The notes below the pieces were generated by a model, which was not told the DNA's origin, ran no database searches, and was given only the letters and a program-made list of their open reading frames with translations. DNA of 64,000 bases from Sphingobium sp. AP50 (GTDB lineage: Bacteria; Pseudomonadota; Alphaproteobacteria; Sphingomonadales; Sphingomonadaceae), in NCBI RefSeq assembly GCF_900109095.1, contig NZ_FNYZ01000006.1:124001-188000 (forward strand). The letters run 5' to 3'. Shown in pieces: positions 48,092-56,277 of the stretch (positions are counted from its first letter, which is position 1; every line of letters begins with the position of its first letter). Made by a program: the position numbers and the translations under genes.

Positions 48092-49317
48092 TGAACTACA
48101 AACATATCTTTTCGCAGGCGATCGACCGGCTCCACAGCGAAGGTCGTTACCGCGTTTTCATCGACATCCTGCGTAACAAGGGTGCGTTCCCCAACGCGCG
48201 CTGTTTCCACGGCCATAATGGTCCCAAGCCGATCACCGTCTGGTGCTCCAACGATTATCTCGCCATGGGCCAGCATCCCAAGGTGGTCGCCGCCATGGAG
48301 GAAGCGCTCCATGATGTCGGCGCTGGCTCTGGCGGCACCCGCAATATCGGCGGCAACACCCATTATCACGTCGATCTGGAAGGCGAACTGGCCGATCTGC
48401 ATGGCAAGGAAGGCGCGCTGCTCTTCACTTCGGGCTATGTCTCTAACGAAGCGACCCTGTCGACGCTGGCCAAGCTGCTGCCGGGCTGCATCATCTTTTC
48501 CGACGAGCTGAACCATGCCTCTATGATTGCGGGCATCCGCAATTCGGGCTGCGAAAAGCGAGTCTTCCGCCATAATGACGTGGAGCATCTGCGCGAACTT
48601 CTAGCCGCCGAAGACCCCGAAGCGCCCAAACTGATCGCGTTCGAAAGCGTCTATTCGATGGACGGCGACATCGCGCCGATCGCGGAAATCTGCGATCTGG
48701 CCGACGAGTTTAACGCGCTGACCTATCTGGACGAAGTCCACGCGGTGGGCATGTATGGCGCGCGCGGCGGCGGCATTTCCGAACGGGACGATGTAGCCGG
48801 TCGCCTGACCATCATCGAAGGCACGCTGGGCAAGGCGTTTGGCGTGATGGGCGGCTATATCGCCGCTGACCAGATGATCATCGACGTGATCCGCAGCTAT
48901 GCGCCCGGCTTCATCTTCACCACTTCGCTGTCACCCGTGCTGGTCGCCGGCGTGCTGGCGAGCGTGCGCCACTTGAAGGGGTCGAGCGAAGAGCGTGAGG
49001 GCCAGCAGGCGTCGGCCGCGCTGCTCAAGCATCTGATGGCGGAGGCCGGCCTGCCGGTCATGCCGTCGGTCACGCATATCGTGCCGCTGATGGTTGGCGA
49101 TCCGGTCAAGGCCAAGCGGATCAGCGATATCCTGCTCGCCGAATATGGCGCCTATGTGCAGCCGATCAATTACCCCACCGTCCCGCGCGGCACGGAACGG
49201 CTGCGCTTCACCCCCGGCCCGGCCCATACCGAAGCGATGATGCGCGATCTGGTGTCGGCGCTGGTGGAAATCTGGGACCGGCTGGAACTGGAACTGCTGG
49301 AACGTCAGGCGGCCTGA
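48091..49317 (+). CDS. hemA: 5-aminolevulinate synthase
   Basis: PLP enzyme joining glycine and succinyl-CoA in the Shemin (C4) haem pathway of alphaproteobacteria. The 408-residue protein has [15 protein letters not shown], the LDEVHAVG Asp, and the PLP lysine in [11 protein letters not shown] (Lys248, the position known for this family). GTG start at 48091. Succinyl-CoA can be supplied by the methylmalonyl route encoded earlier in the window. Confidence 0.96.
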   Translation: MNYKHIFSQAIDRLHSEGRYRVFIDILRNKGAFPNARCFHGHNGPKPITVWCSNDYLAMGQHPKVVAAMEEALHDVGAGSGGTRNIGGNTHYHVDLEGELADLHGKEGALLFTSGYVSNEATLSTLAKLLPGCIIFSDELNHASMIAGIRNSGCEKRVFRHNDVEHLRELLAAEDPEAPKLIAFESVYSMDGDIAPIAEICDLADEFNALTYLDEVHAVGMYGARGGGISERDDVAGRLTIIEGTLGKAFGVMGGYIAADQMIIDVIRSYAPGFIFTTSLSPVLVAGVLASVRHLKGSSEEREGQQASAALLKHLMAEAGLPVMPSVTHIVPLMVGDPVKAKRISDILLAEYGAYVQPINYPTVPRGTERLRFTPGPAHTEAMMRDLVSALVEIWDRLELELLERQAA

Positions 49318-49368
49318 ACAGGCCAACTGGCCCTTTCGCCTGACCGTCAGGATGGTTAGGGCGTCGGC

Positions 49369-50295
49369 ATGAGCAAGATGATTGTTGGCGCCCTGCAAAT
49401 CGGTTCCGATTATGCGGGCAAGGCAGCTACGTTAGATAATATACTCGCGTTCGAGGATCGCATTGCATCCTCCGGCGCTTCTCTGATCGTCATGCCCGAA
49501 GCCTTGCTGGGCGGTTATCCCAAGGGGGAGGATTTCGGCACGCGGCTGGGCTATCGCATGCCCGCCGGGCGTGATGCCTTTGCCCGCTATCATGACAATG
49601 CGGTCGATCTGGACGGACCGGAACTGACGGAACTGGCGGCGCTCTCCACCCGCACCGGCGCGACATTGGTGCTGGGCGTCATCGAACGGTCCGGCGCGTC
49701 GCTCTTCTGCACGGCGCTGTTCATCGAACCGGAACGCGGCATCGTCGCCAAGCATCGCAAGCTGATGCCGACCGGCACGGAGCGGCTGATCTGGGCACAG
49801 GGCGACGGATCGACCATGCCGGTGGTCGACAGCCAGGCGGGCAGGCTGGGCGCGGCGATCTGCTGGGAAAATCACATGCCGCTGTTCCGCGCGGCCATGT
49901 ATGCCAAGGGCGTGGACATCTGGTGTGCGCCCACGGTGGACGAGCGTGACGTCTGGCGCAGTTCGATGCGCCATATCGCGCATGAAGGCCGCTGCTTCGT
50001 GATCAGCGCCTGTCAGGTCCAGCCCTCGCCCGCCGCTCTGGGGAAGGCGGTGCCCGACTGGGAGGATGCCCGGCCGCTGATCGAGGGTGGCAGCATGATC
50101 GTGGGGCCGCTCGGCGACGTGCTGGCCGGACCGCTGGAGCGCGAGACGGGATTGCTGACGGCGGAGATCGATACCAGCGACCTCATTCGGGCGCGCTATG
50201 ATCTGGACGTAGTCGGCCATTATTCCCGCCCGGACATTTTCAGCCTGCATGTGGATGAAAGGCCGCGTCCGGGCACGCTGTTCAGGGGAGATTGA
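49369..50295 (+). CDS. Nitrilase (carbon-nitrogen hydrolase superfamily)
   Basis: A 308-residue nitrilase-branch enzyme that converts nitriles to carboxylic acid and ammonia. The Glu-Lys-Cys triad is Glu44 (VMPEALLGGYPKG), Lys131 (KHRKLMPTG) and Cys165 (AICWENHMP). The CWENxMP context indicates a true nitrilase rather than an amidase. Aliphatic, aromatic or arylaceto- preference cannot be told. The ribosome site is weak. It is a single gene after hemA. Confidence 0.88.
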   Translation: MSKMIVGALQIGSDYAGKAATLDNILAFEDRIASSGASLIVMPEALLGGYPKGEDFGTRLGYRMPAGRDAFARYHDNAVDLDGPELTELAALSTRTGATLVLGVIERSGASLFCTALFIEPERGIVAKHRKLMPTGTERLIWAQGDGSTMPVVDSQAGRLGAAICWENHMPLFRAAMYAKGVDIWCAPTVDERDVWRSSMRHIAHEGRCFVISACQVQPSPAALGKAVPDWEDARPLIEGGSMIVGPLGDVLAGPLERETGLLTAEIDTSDLIRARYDLDVVGHYSRPDIFSLHVDERPRPGTLFRGD

Positions 50296-50369
50296 GGGGG
50301 TGAGGGTGCGACCGCTTTTCGATGCATAGGCGCGACGCAAGGCTGACCAGTTGAAGAACCATCCTCCCA

Positions 50370-50780
50370 ACCTCCGTTCGTCCTGAGCCTGTCGAGCCGC
50401 GGGCGACCGAAGGTCAACGACGCGCGATAACACCAGCCTCATCCCCCTTGCCGGTTACGCGACAGCAATTTCAACCGCTCCCAATCACCAACGATCAAGG
50501 CCTGCTTCTTCGCCCGGCTCTATCCTTTGATTCGGCGCTCGGCAGCCAACGCCTCTTCTCGCGTCCCGAAACTGTCGGTCCAGACCAGAGCCACCGGCCT
50601 GCGCACAGCTGTATATCCGCCGATCAAGCCTTGCTGATGCTGGGCGATACGGGTTTCCAAATCCTCCGCATGGCCCGCATAAAAAGACCCATCGCTGCAC
50701 CGGAGGATATATGCATGGAAGACCATATCCTGTTCTACCATCAACGCGCGTCCTTCGACAGGCTCAGGACGAACGGAGGT
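50370..50780. mobile_element. Inverted-repeat-bounded GIY-YIG element (putative)
   Basis: Perfect 26-bp inverted repeats at 50370-50395 and 50755-50780 enclose a single gene-sized frame on the minus strand. The repeat ends (CCTCCGTTCG ... CTGTCGA) share their CCGTTCG and GTCGA blocks with the scattered family A palindromes. The arrangement looks like a minimal mobile or gene-plus-REP unit of 411 bp. No target-site duplication is evident. Mobility is inference. Confidence 0.55.
50439..50741 (-). pseudogene. GIY-YIG nuclease gene interrupted by an amber codon
   Basis: The frame begins with ATG at 50741 and encodes a small UvrC/GIY-YIG nuclease domain: HAYILRCSDGSFYAGH, LETRIAQHQQG and AAERRIKG. 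Codon 74 (50520-50522) is TAG where family members normally have Trp (KGWSRAKK), and the frame continues in family-like sequence (SRAKKQALIVGDWERL) to TGA at 50439. A single base change TGG to TAG explains it. The 73-residue truncated form keeps the GIY-YIG core but loses the C-terminal helix. Another start, ATG 50726, is possible. Confidence 0.8.
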
Positions 50781-50811
50781 GGGTTGTTCGTCAGCTAAAC
50801 TGGGCGGGCCC

Positions 50812-51453
50812 TTACACCCGGATCAACCCACCCCGCACCGCATAACCGCGATAGAGTGTGCGGCTATGCGGGAAGCCACCCATATCCTGCGCCAGCCGTT
50901 CGATCGCTCCGCTCAGTTCGCGCCGGGGCGAGACATGGAACTGGTCCAACCAGCCGAACAGCGCGCGTTTCCACAGCGTCGGCAATTGCTCCTGCTGGCC
51001 GAAGTCGACAATCTCCAGCCGGCCGCCCGGCGCGACGCAGCGGGCCGCCTGATGCAACGCCATTTCCCATTCCGGGATCATCGACAGCGCATAGCTGATG
51101 AACACCCGTTCGAATTTAGCGCGACCGAACAGCGCCTCCGCGTCGAAGCCGCAGGCGTCCCCCTGCGCCAGCGTCACCCGATCGCCCATGCCCGCTTTCG
51201 TCACGCAGGCGCGCGCCGTTTCCAGCATCGCCTCGCTGATGTCGACGCCATAGAGACGTGCCTTTGGCCAGGCCTTGCCCACTGCGATCAGGTTGCGCCC
51301 GGTGCCGCAGCCGATTTCCAGCACCGCGCCGCCCTTCGGCACGTCCAGATCGGCGATCAGCCCGTCGCGCCCCAGCAGATAATATTTGCGGGTGAGGTCA
51401 TAGATATGGCGCTGATAGCGATAGACGCCATCCATCAACTGGCGATGGCTCAT
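50812..51453 (-). CDS. btaB: Betaine-lipid N-methyltransferase BtaB
   Basis: SAM-dependent methyltransferase that trimethylates the homoserine head group of diacylglyceryl-homoserine to give DGTS. The 213-residue protein has the SAM motif VLEIGCGTGRNL, the acidic YGVDIS strand and an N-terminal YRYQRHIYDLTRKYYLLGRD block typical of BtaB. Its start overlaps the btaA stop by one base (TGATG). The bta pair replaces phospholipid in phosphate shortage in other alphaproteobacteria. Confidence 0.88.
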   Translation of the reverse strand: MSHRQLMDGVYRYQRHIYDLTRKYYLLGRDGLIADLDVPKGGAVLEIGCGTGRNLIAVGKAWPKARLYGVDISEAMLETARACVTKAGMGDRVTLAQGDACGFDAEALFGRAKFERVFISYALSMIPEWEMALHQAARCVAPGGRLEIVDFGQQEQLPTLWKRALFGWLDQFHVSPRRELSGAIERLAQDMGGFPHSRTLYRGYAVRGGLIRV

Positions 51454-52670
51454 CAGGCGCCCTTCAGCACATAGAGATGGACGCCGCCATAAATGGCCGA
51501 CCGGTCGCGCGCGGTATAATCTAGCGATGCCTCGGCCTGATAGTCCCAGCGATCCAGCACGGCATCGGCCACCCGCCCCGGCAGGATGCTCGGCTCCCCG
51601 GCGGTACGGAACAGCACCCGCGCGCCGGGCTTGGCCGTCCGCGTGATCTGCGCCCAGAGTGCGTTCAACTGATCGTCATCCATCCAGTCCTGCGCGTCGA
51701 GCAGGATATAGCGGTCGCAGGATGCCATCTTCTGGCTGGCGAGGAAGTCGGTGAAATTGATGTGCCGCACATCGACCCGCTCGGCGCGCGCCCGCACAGC
51801 CTCATGGTTGGCGGCTTGCAGATAGGGCGGCAAAGGCCCTTCGCCGCCGGCATAACCGCGCCCGAAGGCCTGCACGGCGAAATAATTGTCCTTCAGGTCG
51901 AAATCGCAGGCCAGTTTCTTCAGCCGCGCCTTCAGCACAGTGTCCATCCGGTCATCGCCCGCCAGCGCTTCGAACTGCGCAGGCGGGATACCCAGGCCAA
52001 AGAGCGAGGCCGGCTGGCTGGTCAGCCAGCGCACGAAGCCCTTGTCGAAGATCGGCGCCAGTTCCCGCTCGAAGATTTCGCGCTGTTCCTCGCGGCTCTG
52101 CGCATCCAACATCCGCTTGGGGTTGATGCCGTGCAGCCGGGCCAGCAGATGCGCCGCGCCGATGAAGCGGCCAAGCAAGCCATGCTTGTAGATGCCCCGC
52201 GCAAAACCGCCGATCCGGCGGCGACCGATCAGGTCGCGCCCTTCCCAGTAACGCCGCGTCGCCTCGTCCAGATGCGGGGCGACATGACTGCGATAAACAG
52301 CGATATTCGCCTTGTCGTCGGCGCGGGCGAAGAAACGATGGAAAGCCGCATGATCGGGCAAGGTCTGCGCCGCCGTGCGCTTCAGCTTGTTGAGCGCGAT
52401 ATGCGCGGTGTTGAGATCGACCGCCGTGATCTTCGCCGGATCGGCGGTCAGATAGGACAGGACATTGCAGCCGCCCGACGCGATCGTCACCACATGGCAA
52501 TCGGGCGTAATTGCCAGCGCCTCCATATCCACCGCCGGGTCTTCCCAGATCTGGGCATAGACCAGCCCCCGAAACGCGAAGGTGAAGGCGCGCTCCAGCA
52601 GGCCTTGCTTGGACAGATGGCGATGACGATGCACCGCATTGGTGATTTTCGTGTGGGCTGCTGCGGTCAT
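51453..52670 (-). CDS. btaA: SAM:diacylglycerol 3-amino-3-carboxypropyltransferase BtaA (DUF3419)
   Basis: Transfers the aminocarboxypropyl group of SAM to diacylglycerol, the first step of DGTS betaine-lipid synthesis. The 405-residue protein has AFTFAFRGLVYAQIWEDP, the SAM-binding IASGGCNVLSYL, AVDLNTAHIALNKLK and YILLDAQDWM. I chose ATG at 52670 with GAGGAG upstream; a longer frame to 52835 runs through the promoter region with the Pho-like box. Confidence 0.9.
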   Translation of the reverse strand: MTAAAHTKITNAVHRHRHLSKQGLLERAFTFAFRGLVYAQIWEDPAVDMEALAITPDCHVVTIASGGCNVLSYLTADPAKITAVDLNTAHIALNKLKRTAAQTLPDHAAFHRFFARADDKANIAVYRSHVAPHLDEATRRYWEGRDLIGRRRIGGFARGIYKHGLLGRFIGAAHLLARLHGINPKRMLDAQSREEQREIFERELAPIFDKGFVRWLTSQPASLFGLGIPPAQFEALAGDDRMDTVLKARLKKLACDFDLKDNYFAVQAFGRGYAGGEGPLPPYLQAANHEAVRARAERVDVRHINFTDFLASQKMASCDRYILLDAQDWMDDDQLNALWAQITRTAKPGARVLFRTAGEPSILPGRVADAVLDRWDYQAEASLDYTARDRSAIYGGVHLYVLKGA

Positions 52671-52730
52671 GAGCGCACTCCTCGCTGACGGGTCGTTGGC
52701 GCGCCGATAGGGCAATGGCGTGTCACCGCC

Positions 52731-52759
52731 ATGACCGGGCGATGACGGAGCGATGACTC
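52731..52759 (-). promoter_or_regulatory. Candidate Pho box upstream of btaA
   Basis: Read on the minus strand, GAGTCAT (52759-52753), CCGTCAT (52748-52742) and CGGTCAT (52737-52731) are direct 7-bp repeats exactly 11 bp apart, the layout of PhoB sites (CTGTCAT-N4-CTGTCAT). They lie 61-89 bases before the btaA ATG. PhoB control of btaA is known in Sinorhizobium. Confidence 0.65.
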
Positions 52760-52800
52760 TCCTTGCGGAACCGCGACCGCCTCTCCCATCTTCTACACCC

Positions 52801-53793
52801 ATGGCCCATTGGATCGAACCGCACCCCACCGGCATCTATGTCCGCCCCGCCGATGCGTGGATCGACCCGTCGCTGCCGCAGGAGCGAGCGCTGGTGACGC
52901 ATGGCCATGCCGATCATGCGCGTGGCGGCCATGGCCATGTCTGGGCCACGCGGGAAACGCTGGCCATCATGGGCCTCCGCTATGGCACAGCCAGCGGCAC
53001 GGCGGTCGGCTATGGCGAGGAGGTCAGGCTGGGTGGCGTGAAGATCCGCTATGTCCCCGCCGGCCATGTGCTGGGATCGGCGCAGATCGTTCTGGAGCAT
53101 GCCGGCGAGCGCGTGGTCGTGACCGGCGATTACAAGCGTCGGCCCGATCCAACATGCCTGCCGTTCGAACCGGTGCCGTGCGACATCTTCGTGACCGAAG
53201 CAACCTTCGGCCTGCCCGTCTTCCGCCATCCCGATACGGGGAGCGAAATGGACCGGCTGCTGACCGCGCTGCACGCCAATCCCGATCGCTGCATTTTGGT
53301 CGGCGCCTATGCGCTGGGCAAAGCGCAGCGGGTGATTTGCGAACTGCGCGCGCGCGGCCATCAGGCGCCCATCTATATCCATGGCGCGCTGGAACGCATG
53401 TGCGCCCTCTATCAGGATTTCGGCATCGACATGGGCGAGTTGTGCCCGGCAACCGGCGTGGTGGCGAAGGAAATGCGCGGCGCTATCGTCGTCTCGCCCC
53501 CATCCGCCCTCAACGACCGCTGGAGCCGCCGCCTGCCCGATCCAATCACGGCCATGGCATCGGGCTGGATGCGGGTGCGCCAGCGCGCGCGGCAGAAGAA
53601 TGTCGAACTGCCGCTGGTGATATCCGACCATGCCGACTGGGACGAACTGACCGACACCATCCGGGAAGTCGCGCCCAGCGAAACATGGATCACCCATGGC
53701 CGCGAAGAAGCCCTGCTCCACTGGTGCATGACCCACCAGATCCGCGCCCGCGCGCTGGCGCTGGTGGGCCGCGAAGAGGAGGATGAGGGGTGA
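52801..53793 (+). CDS. Ligase-associated DNA exonuclease (metallo-beta-lactamase fold)
   Basis: A 330-residue MBL/beta-CASP nuclease of the ligase-associated exonuclease family. Metal motif THGHADHARGGH gives His34, His36, Asp38 and His39; VTGDYKRRPDP, VTEATFGLPVF, and DHADWDEL supply the other ligands. In many proteobacteria it forms a repair module with an ATP-dependent ligase, a DEXH helicase and a phosphoesterase. Here the ligase is 365 bases away, with foreign-looking DNA between. Confidence 0.88.
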   Translation: MAHWIEPHPTGIYVRPADAWIDPSLPQERALVTHGHADHARGGHGHVWATRETLAIMGLRYGTASGTAVGYGEEVRLGGVKIRYVPAGHVLGSAQIVLEHAGERVVVTGDYKRRPDPTCLPFEPVPCDIFVTEATFGLPVFRHPDTGSEMDRLLTALHANPDRCILVGAYALGKAQRVICELRARGHQAPIYIHGALERMCALYQDFGIDMGELCPATGVVAKEMRGAIVVSPPSALNDRWSRRLPDPITAMASGWMRVRQRARQKNVELPLVISDHADWDELTDTIREVAPSETWITHGREEALLHWCMTHQIRARALALVGREEEDEG

Positions 53794-53811
53794 TGTGGAA
53801 AAATACCGGAC

Positions 53812-54003
53812 CTAAACACCGATGCAATATTGTAATTCAGGACCACCACCTGGACGAATCTGATGCATAACTTCCGCTACAACCTTAATATTATGCGGAG
53901 GTACTAACCTAATCCTATCTCCGACTTTGGGCGGCACTTCGCAGAGGATCGTCGCAAACATATTGCCGCCCACTACACTGTACACATCAACCTGCACACT
54001 CAT
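53812..54003 (-). CDS. Hypothetical protein, 63 aa, in the exonuclease-ligase gap
   Basis: A small soluble frame with AGGGGA 7 bases before the ATG at 54003. The product is rich in Val, Pro and Ile (CEVPPKVGDRIRLVPPHNIK) with a beta-rich, possibly SH3/OB-like pattern, and ends LQYCIGV. It lies against the direction of both flanking genes in AT-rich DNA, which suggests a later insertion. No family recognised. Confidence 0.55.
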   Translation of the reverse strand: MSVQVDVYSVVGGNMFATILCEVPPKVGDRIRLVPPHNIKVVAEVMHQIRPGGGPELQYCIGV

Positions 54004-54025
54004 GGATTATCCCCTATGATTGATA

Positions 54026-54155
54026 ATGATGACTTACAAACCAACGATATTATTCGAAGAATTTCTACGATATTGCAAGCTGCAAAGACAGTGATGATCC
54101 GGACTGGAGCAATTTCGGTATCCGCGATACGGAGCCCAACGCATTTGGTCTGTAG
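54026..54155 (+). pseudogene. Frameshifted small-gene remnant before the ligase gene
   Basis: ATG-initiated frame MMTYKPTILFEEFLRYCK runs into a stop, while a second frame downstream reads CKDSDDPDWSNFGIRDTEPN to TAG at 54153. Both look protein-like and they join if seven bases (AAGCTGC) at the repeat TTGCAAGCTGCAAAG are removed. This suggests a small gene broken by a 7-base duplication-type insertion. Only about 40 codons remain; no family recognised. Confidence 0.35.
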
Positions 54156-54158
54156 TCA

Positions 54159-55742
54159 ATGAGGCAATTCTCCCAATTGCTCGACGGCCTCGTCTACACC
54201 CGCTCGCGCAATGGCAAGCTGGCCCTCATCGCCGCCTATATGCGCGAAGCGCCAGATCCGGACCGGGGCTGGGCGCTTGCTGCATTGACCGGCAATCTCG
54301 ACCTGAAGGCCGTCAAGGCCTCTGCCATCAGCGAGATGATCCGCGCCCGCACCGATCCCATCCTTTATGAAATGAGCCGCGACTATGTCGGCGACCTCGC
54401 CGAAACCGTCGCCCTGCTCTGGCCCAAGCGGGAGGAACAGCCCGCCGAACTGGACGACGGCTCGCTCAGCCTCTCCGCCGTCATCGATCGCCTGCACAAT
54501 GTCAGCCGCGCCGCCGCGCCCGATGCGCTGGCGCAGATGATGGACCATCTCGACGCATCGGGCCGCTTCGCCCTGCTCAAACTTGCCACCGGGGGCCTGC
54601 GCGTCGGCATTTCCGCCCGGCTCGCCAAGACCGGATTCGCGCAGGCCTTCGGCCTCGATGTCGATGATGTGGAGCAGGTTTGGCACGCGCTCGCCCCGCC
54701 CTATGCCGCCCTGTTCGACTGGGCGGAGGGCCGCAGCGGCCGCCCCGATCCCGAAGGCACGCCCTATTTCCGTCCCTTCATGCTCGCCCATCCGCTGGAG
54801 GCGGACAGCGTCGACCTCACTGACTATGCCGCCGAATGGAAATGGGACGGCATCCGCATCCAGATCGTCGGCACGGGCAAGGAGACGCGCCTCTACAGCC
54901 GCGCAGGCGATGACATATCGGGCAGCTTCCCCGAAATCGCGCAGGCCTTCGCCGGCCATGCCGTTCTGGACGGCGAATTGCTGGTAAAGGGCGATGCGCA
55001 AGGGGGAGAGGCCGCCAGCTTCAACGCCCTGCAACAGCGGCTCGGCCGCAAGGCCGTCAGCGCGAAGATGATGGCCGACTATCCCGCCTTCGTCCGCCTC
55101 TACGACCTGCTGATCGAGGGCGACGCCGATCTGCGCGCCCTGCCCTGGACAGAACGCCGCGCCCGGCTCGAAGCCTATATGCCGTATCTCATGCCCGATC
55201 GTTTCGACCTGTCGGCATTGATCGACGCCCCCGATTTCGAAACCTTGGCCGACATTCGCGCCGGCGCCCGCGACGCCGCGATCGAGGGTGTGATGCTCAA
55301 GCGCCGCGACAGCCCCTATATCGCCGGTCGCAAGGCGGCGCTCTGGTATAAATGGAAACGCGATCCGCTGACCGCCGACTGCGTGATGATGTATGCCCAG
55401 CGCGGCCACGGCAAACGGTCGTCCTTCTATTCGGACTATACGTTCGGCTGCTGGACAGACGATGGCGAGTTGCTGCCCGTAGGCAAGGCCTATAGCGGCT
55501 TCACCGACGAGGAACTGAAATGGCTCGACCGCTTCGTCCGCCAGAACACGGTCAACCGCTTCGGCCCGGTGCGTGAGGTGGAAAAGACGCTGGTGCTGGA
55601 GGTCGCGTTCGATAGCATCCACGACAGCAAGCGCCACAAATCCGGCCTCGCCATGCGCTTTCCAAGGATCGCGCGGATCCGCAAGGACAAGCCAGCGGTG
55701 GAGGCCGATAGGGTCGAGGGATTGAAGCGGCTTGTGAGTTAA
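54159..55742 (+). CDS. ATP-dependent DNA ligase (ligase-associated repair module)
   Basis: A 527-residue ATP-dependent ligase that seals nicks, separate from the essential NAD-dependent LigA. The N-terminal alpha-helical domain spans about 1-200, the adenylated lysine is Lys228 in EWKWDGIR, followed by LYSRAGDDIS, DGELLVKG, EGVMLKRRDSPY and WYKWKRDP (motif V), then an OB domain. It pairs functionally with the exonuclease upstream; the helicase and phosphoesterase members usual next to it are absent here. Confidence 0.92.
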   Translation: MRQFSQLLDGLVYTRSRNGKLALIAAYMREAPDPDRGWALAALTGNLDLKAVKASAISEMIRARTDPILYEMSRDYVGDLAETVALLWPKREEQPAELDDGSLSLSAVIDRLHNVSRAAAPDALAQMMDHLDASGRFALLKLATGGLRVGISARLAKTGFAQAFGLDVDDVEQVWHALAPPYAALFDWAEGRSGRPDPEGTPYFRPFMLAHPLEADSVDLTDYAAEWKWDGIRIQIVGTGKETRLYSRAGDDISGSFPEIAQAFAGHAVLDGELLVKGDAQGGEAASFNALQQRLGRKAVSAKMMADYPAFVRLYDLLIEGDADLRALPWTERRARLEAYMPYLMPDRFDLSALIDAPDFETLADIRAGARDAAIEGVMLKRRDSPYIAGRKAALWYKWKRDPLTADCVMMYAQRGHGKRSSFYSDYTFGCWTDDGELLPVGKAYSGFTDEELKWLDRFVRQNTVNRFGPVREVEKTLVLEVAFDSIHDSKRHKSGLAMRFPRIARIRKDKPAVEADRVEGLKRLVS

Positions 55743-55760
55743 CTATCACTCCACTGTCAG

Positions 55761-55817
55761 ATGAAGATTGTCACGGAAGAAAAGGTTCGCCACATTCCGA
55801 AACCGTTGAAAGGCTGA
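55761..55817 (+). other. 18-codon ORF, possible tail of a lost gene
   Basis: ATG at 55761 reads MKIVTEEKVRHIPKPLKG to TGA, ending 8 bases before the next start. The Pro/Lys-rich end looks like the C-terminus of a larger protein, for example a toxin whose immunity gene follows, but this is speculation from arrangement. Confidence 0.25.
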
Positions 55818-55825
55818 GGCGATCA

Positions 55826-56257
55826 ATGAGCTATGACCTGATGGTGTTTGAACCGGGGCATGCCCCGAAAAATCGAACCGACTTCATGATCTGGTACGAG
55901 CATTAGACGGAGTGGACCGAACCTCATGATTATAGTGATCCTACTGTCACAACCGACAAGCTGAGAAGATGGTATGAGGACATGGATCGGGTTTTCCCGA
56001 ACATCCATGGCCCTACTATCACCGACGACGACCTCGAAGACGCGCGATTGACGGATTATTCCATTGGAAAATCAGTTATCTATGTCGGCTTCGCATGGTC
56101 GCAAGCCGAAGAAGCATATTATGCCGTTCGTGAACTCGCGCAGAAGCACAATCTCGGCTTCTTCGACGTGAGCGCTGATGAAGGTGAAATTCTGGACCCA
56201 AGCGTTGCCGCGAATGTCGAAAAAACGCCTTGGTGGAAAAAGCTCTTCCGCGCTTAG
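55826..56257 (+). pseudogene. Conserved-looking hypothetical gene interrupted by an amber codon
   Basis: ATG at 55826 starts MSYDLMVFEPGHAPKN; codon 27 (55904-55906) is TAG, then the same frame continues TEWTEPHDYSDPTVTTDKL and on to TAG... no, to the TAG-free end at TAG-independent stop 56257, giving 143 codons in all. CAG to TAG would explain the break (WYEH-Q-TEW). The C-terminal 91 residues could be translated alone from ATG 55982. The MSYDLMVF-type family is common and unassigned, sometimes near toxin genes; an immunity role is a guess. Confidence 0.65.
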
Positions 56258-56277
56258 GCATTTTTAGGAGAACGATC

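Noticed and set aside
54016..54162. 48-codon plus-strand ORF before the ligase
   Set aside because: Its end overlaps the ligase ATG and its second half is in a frame less protein-like than the remnant described; no ribosome site.
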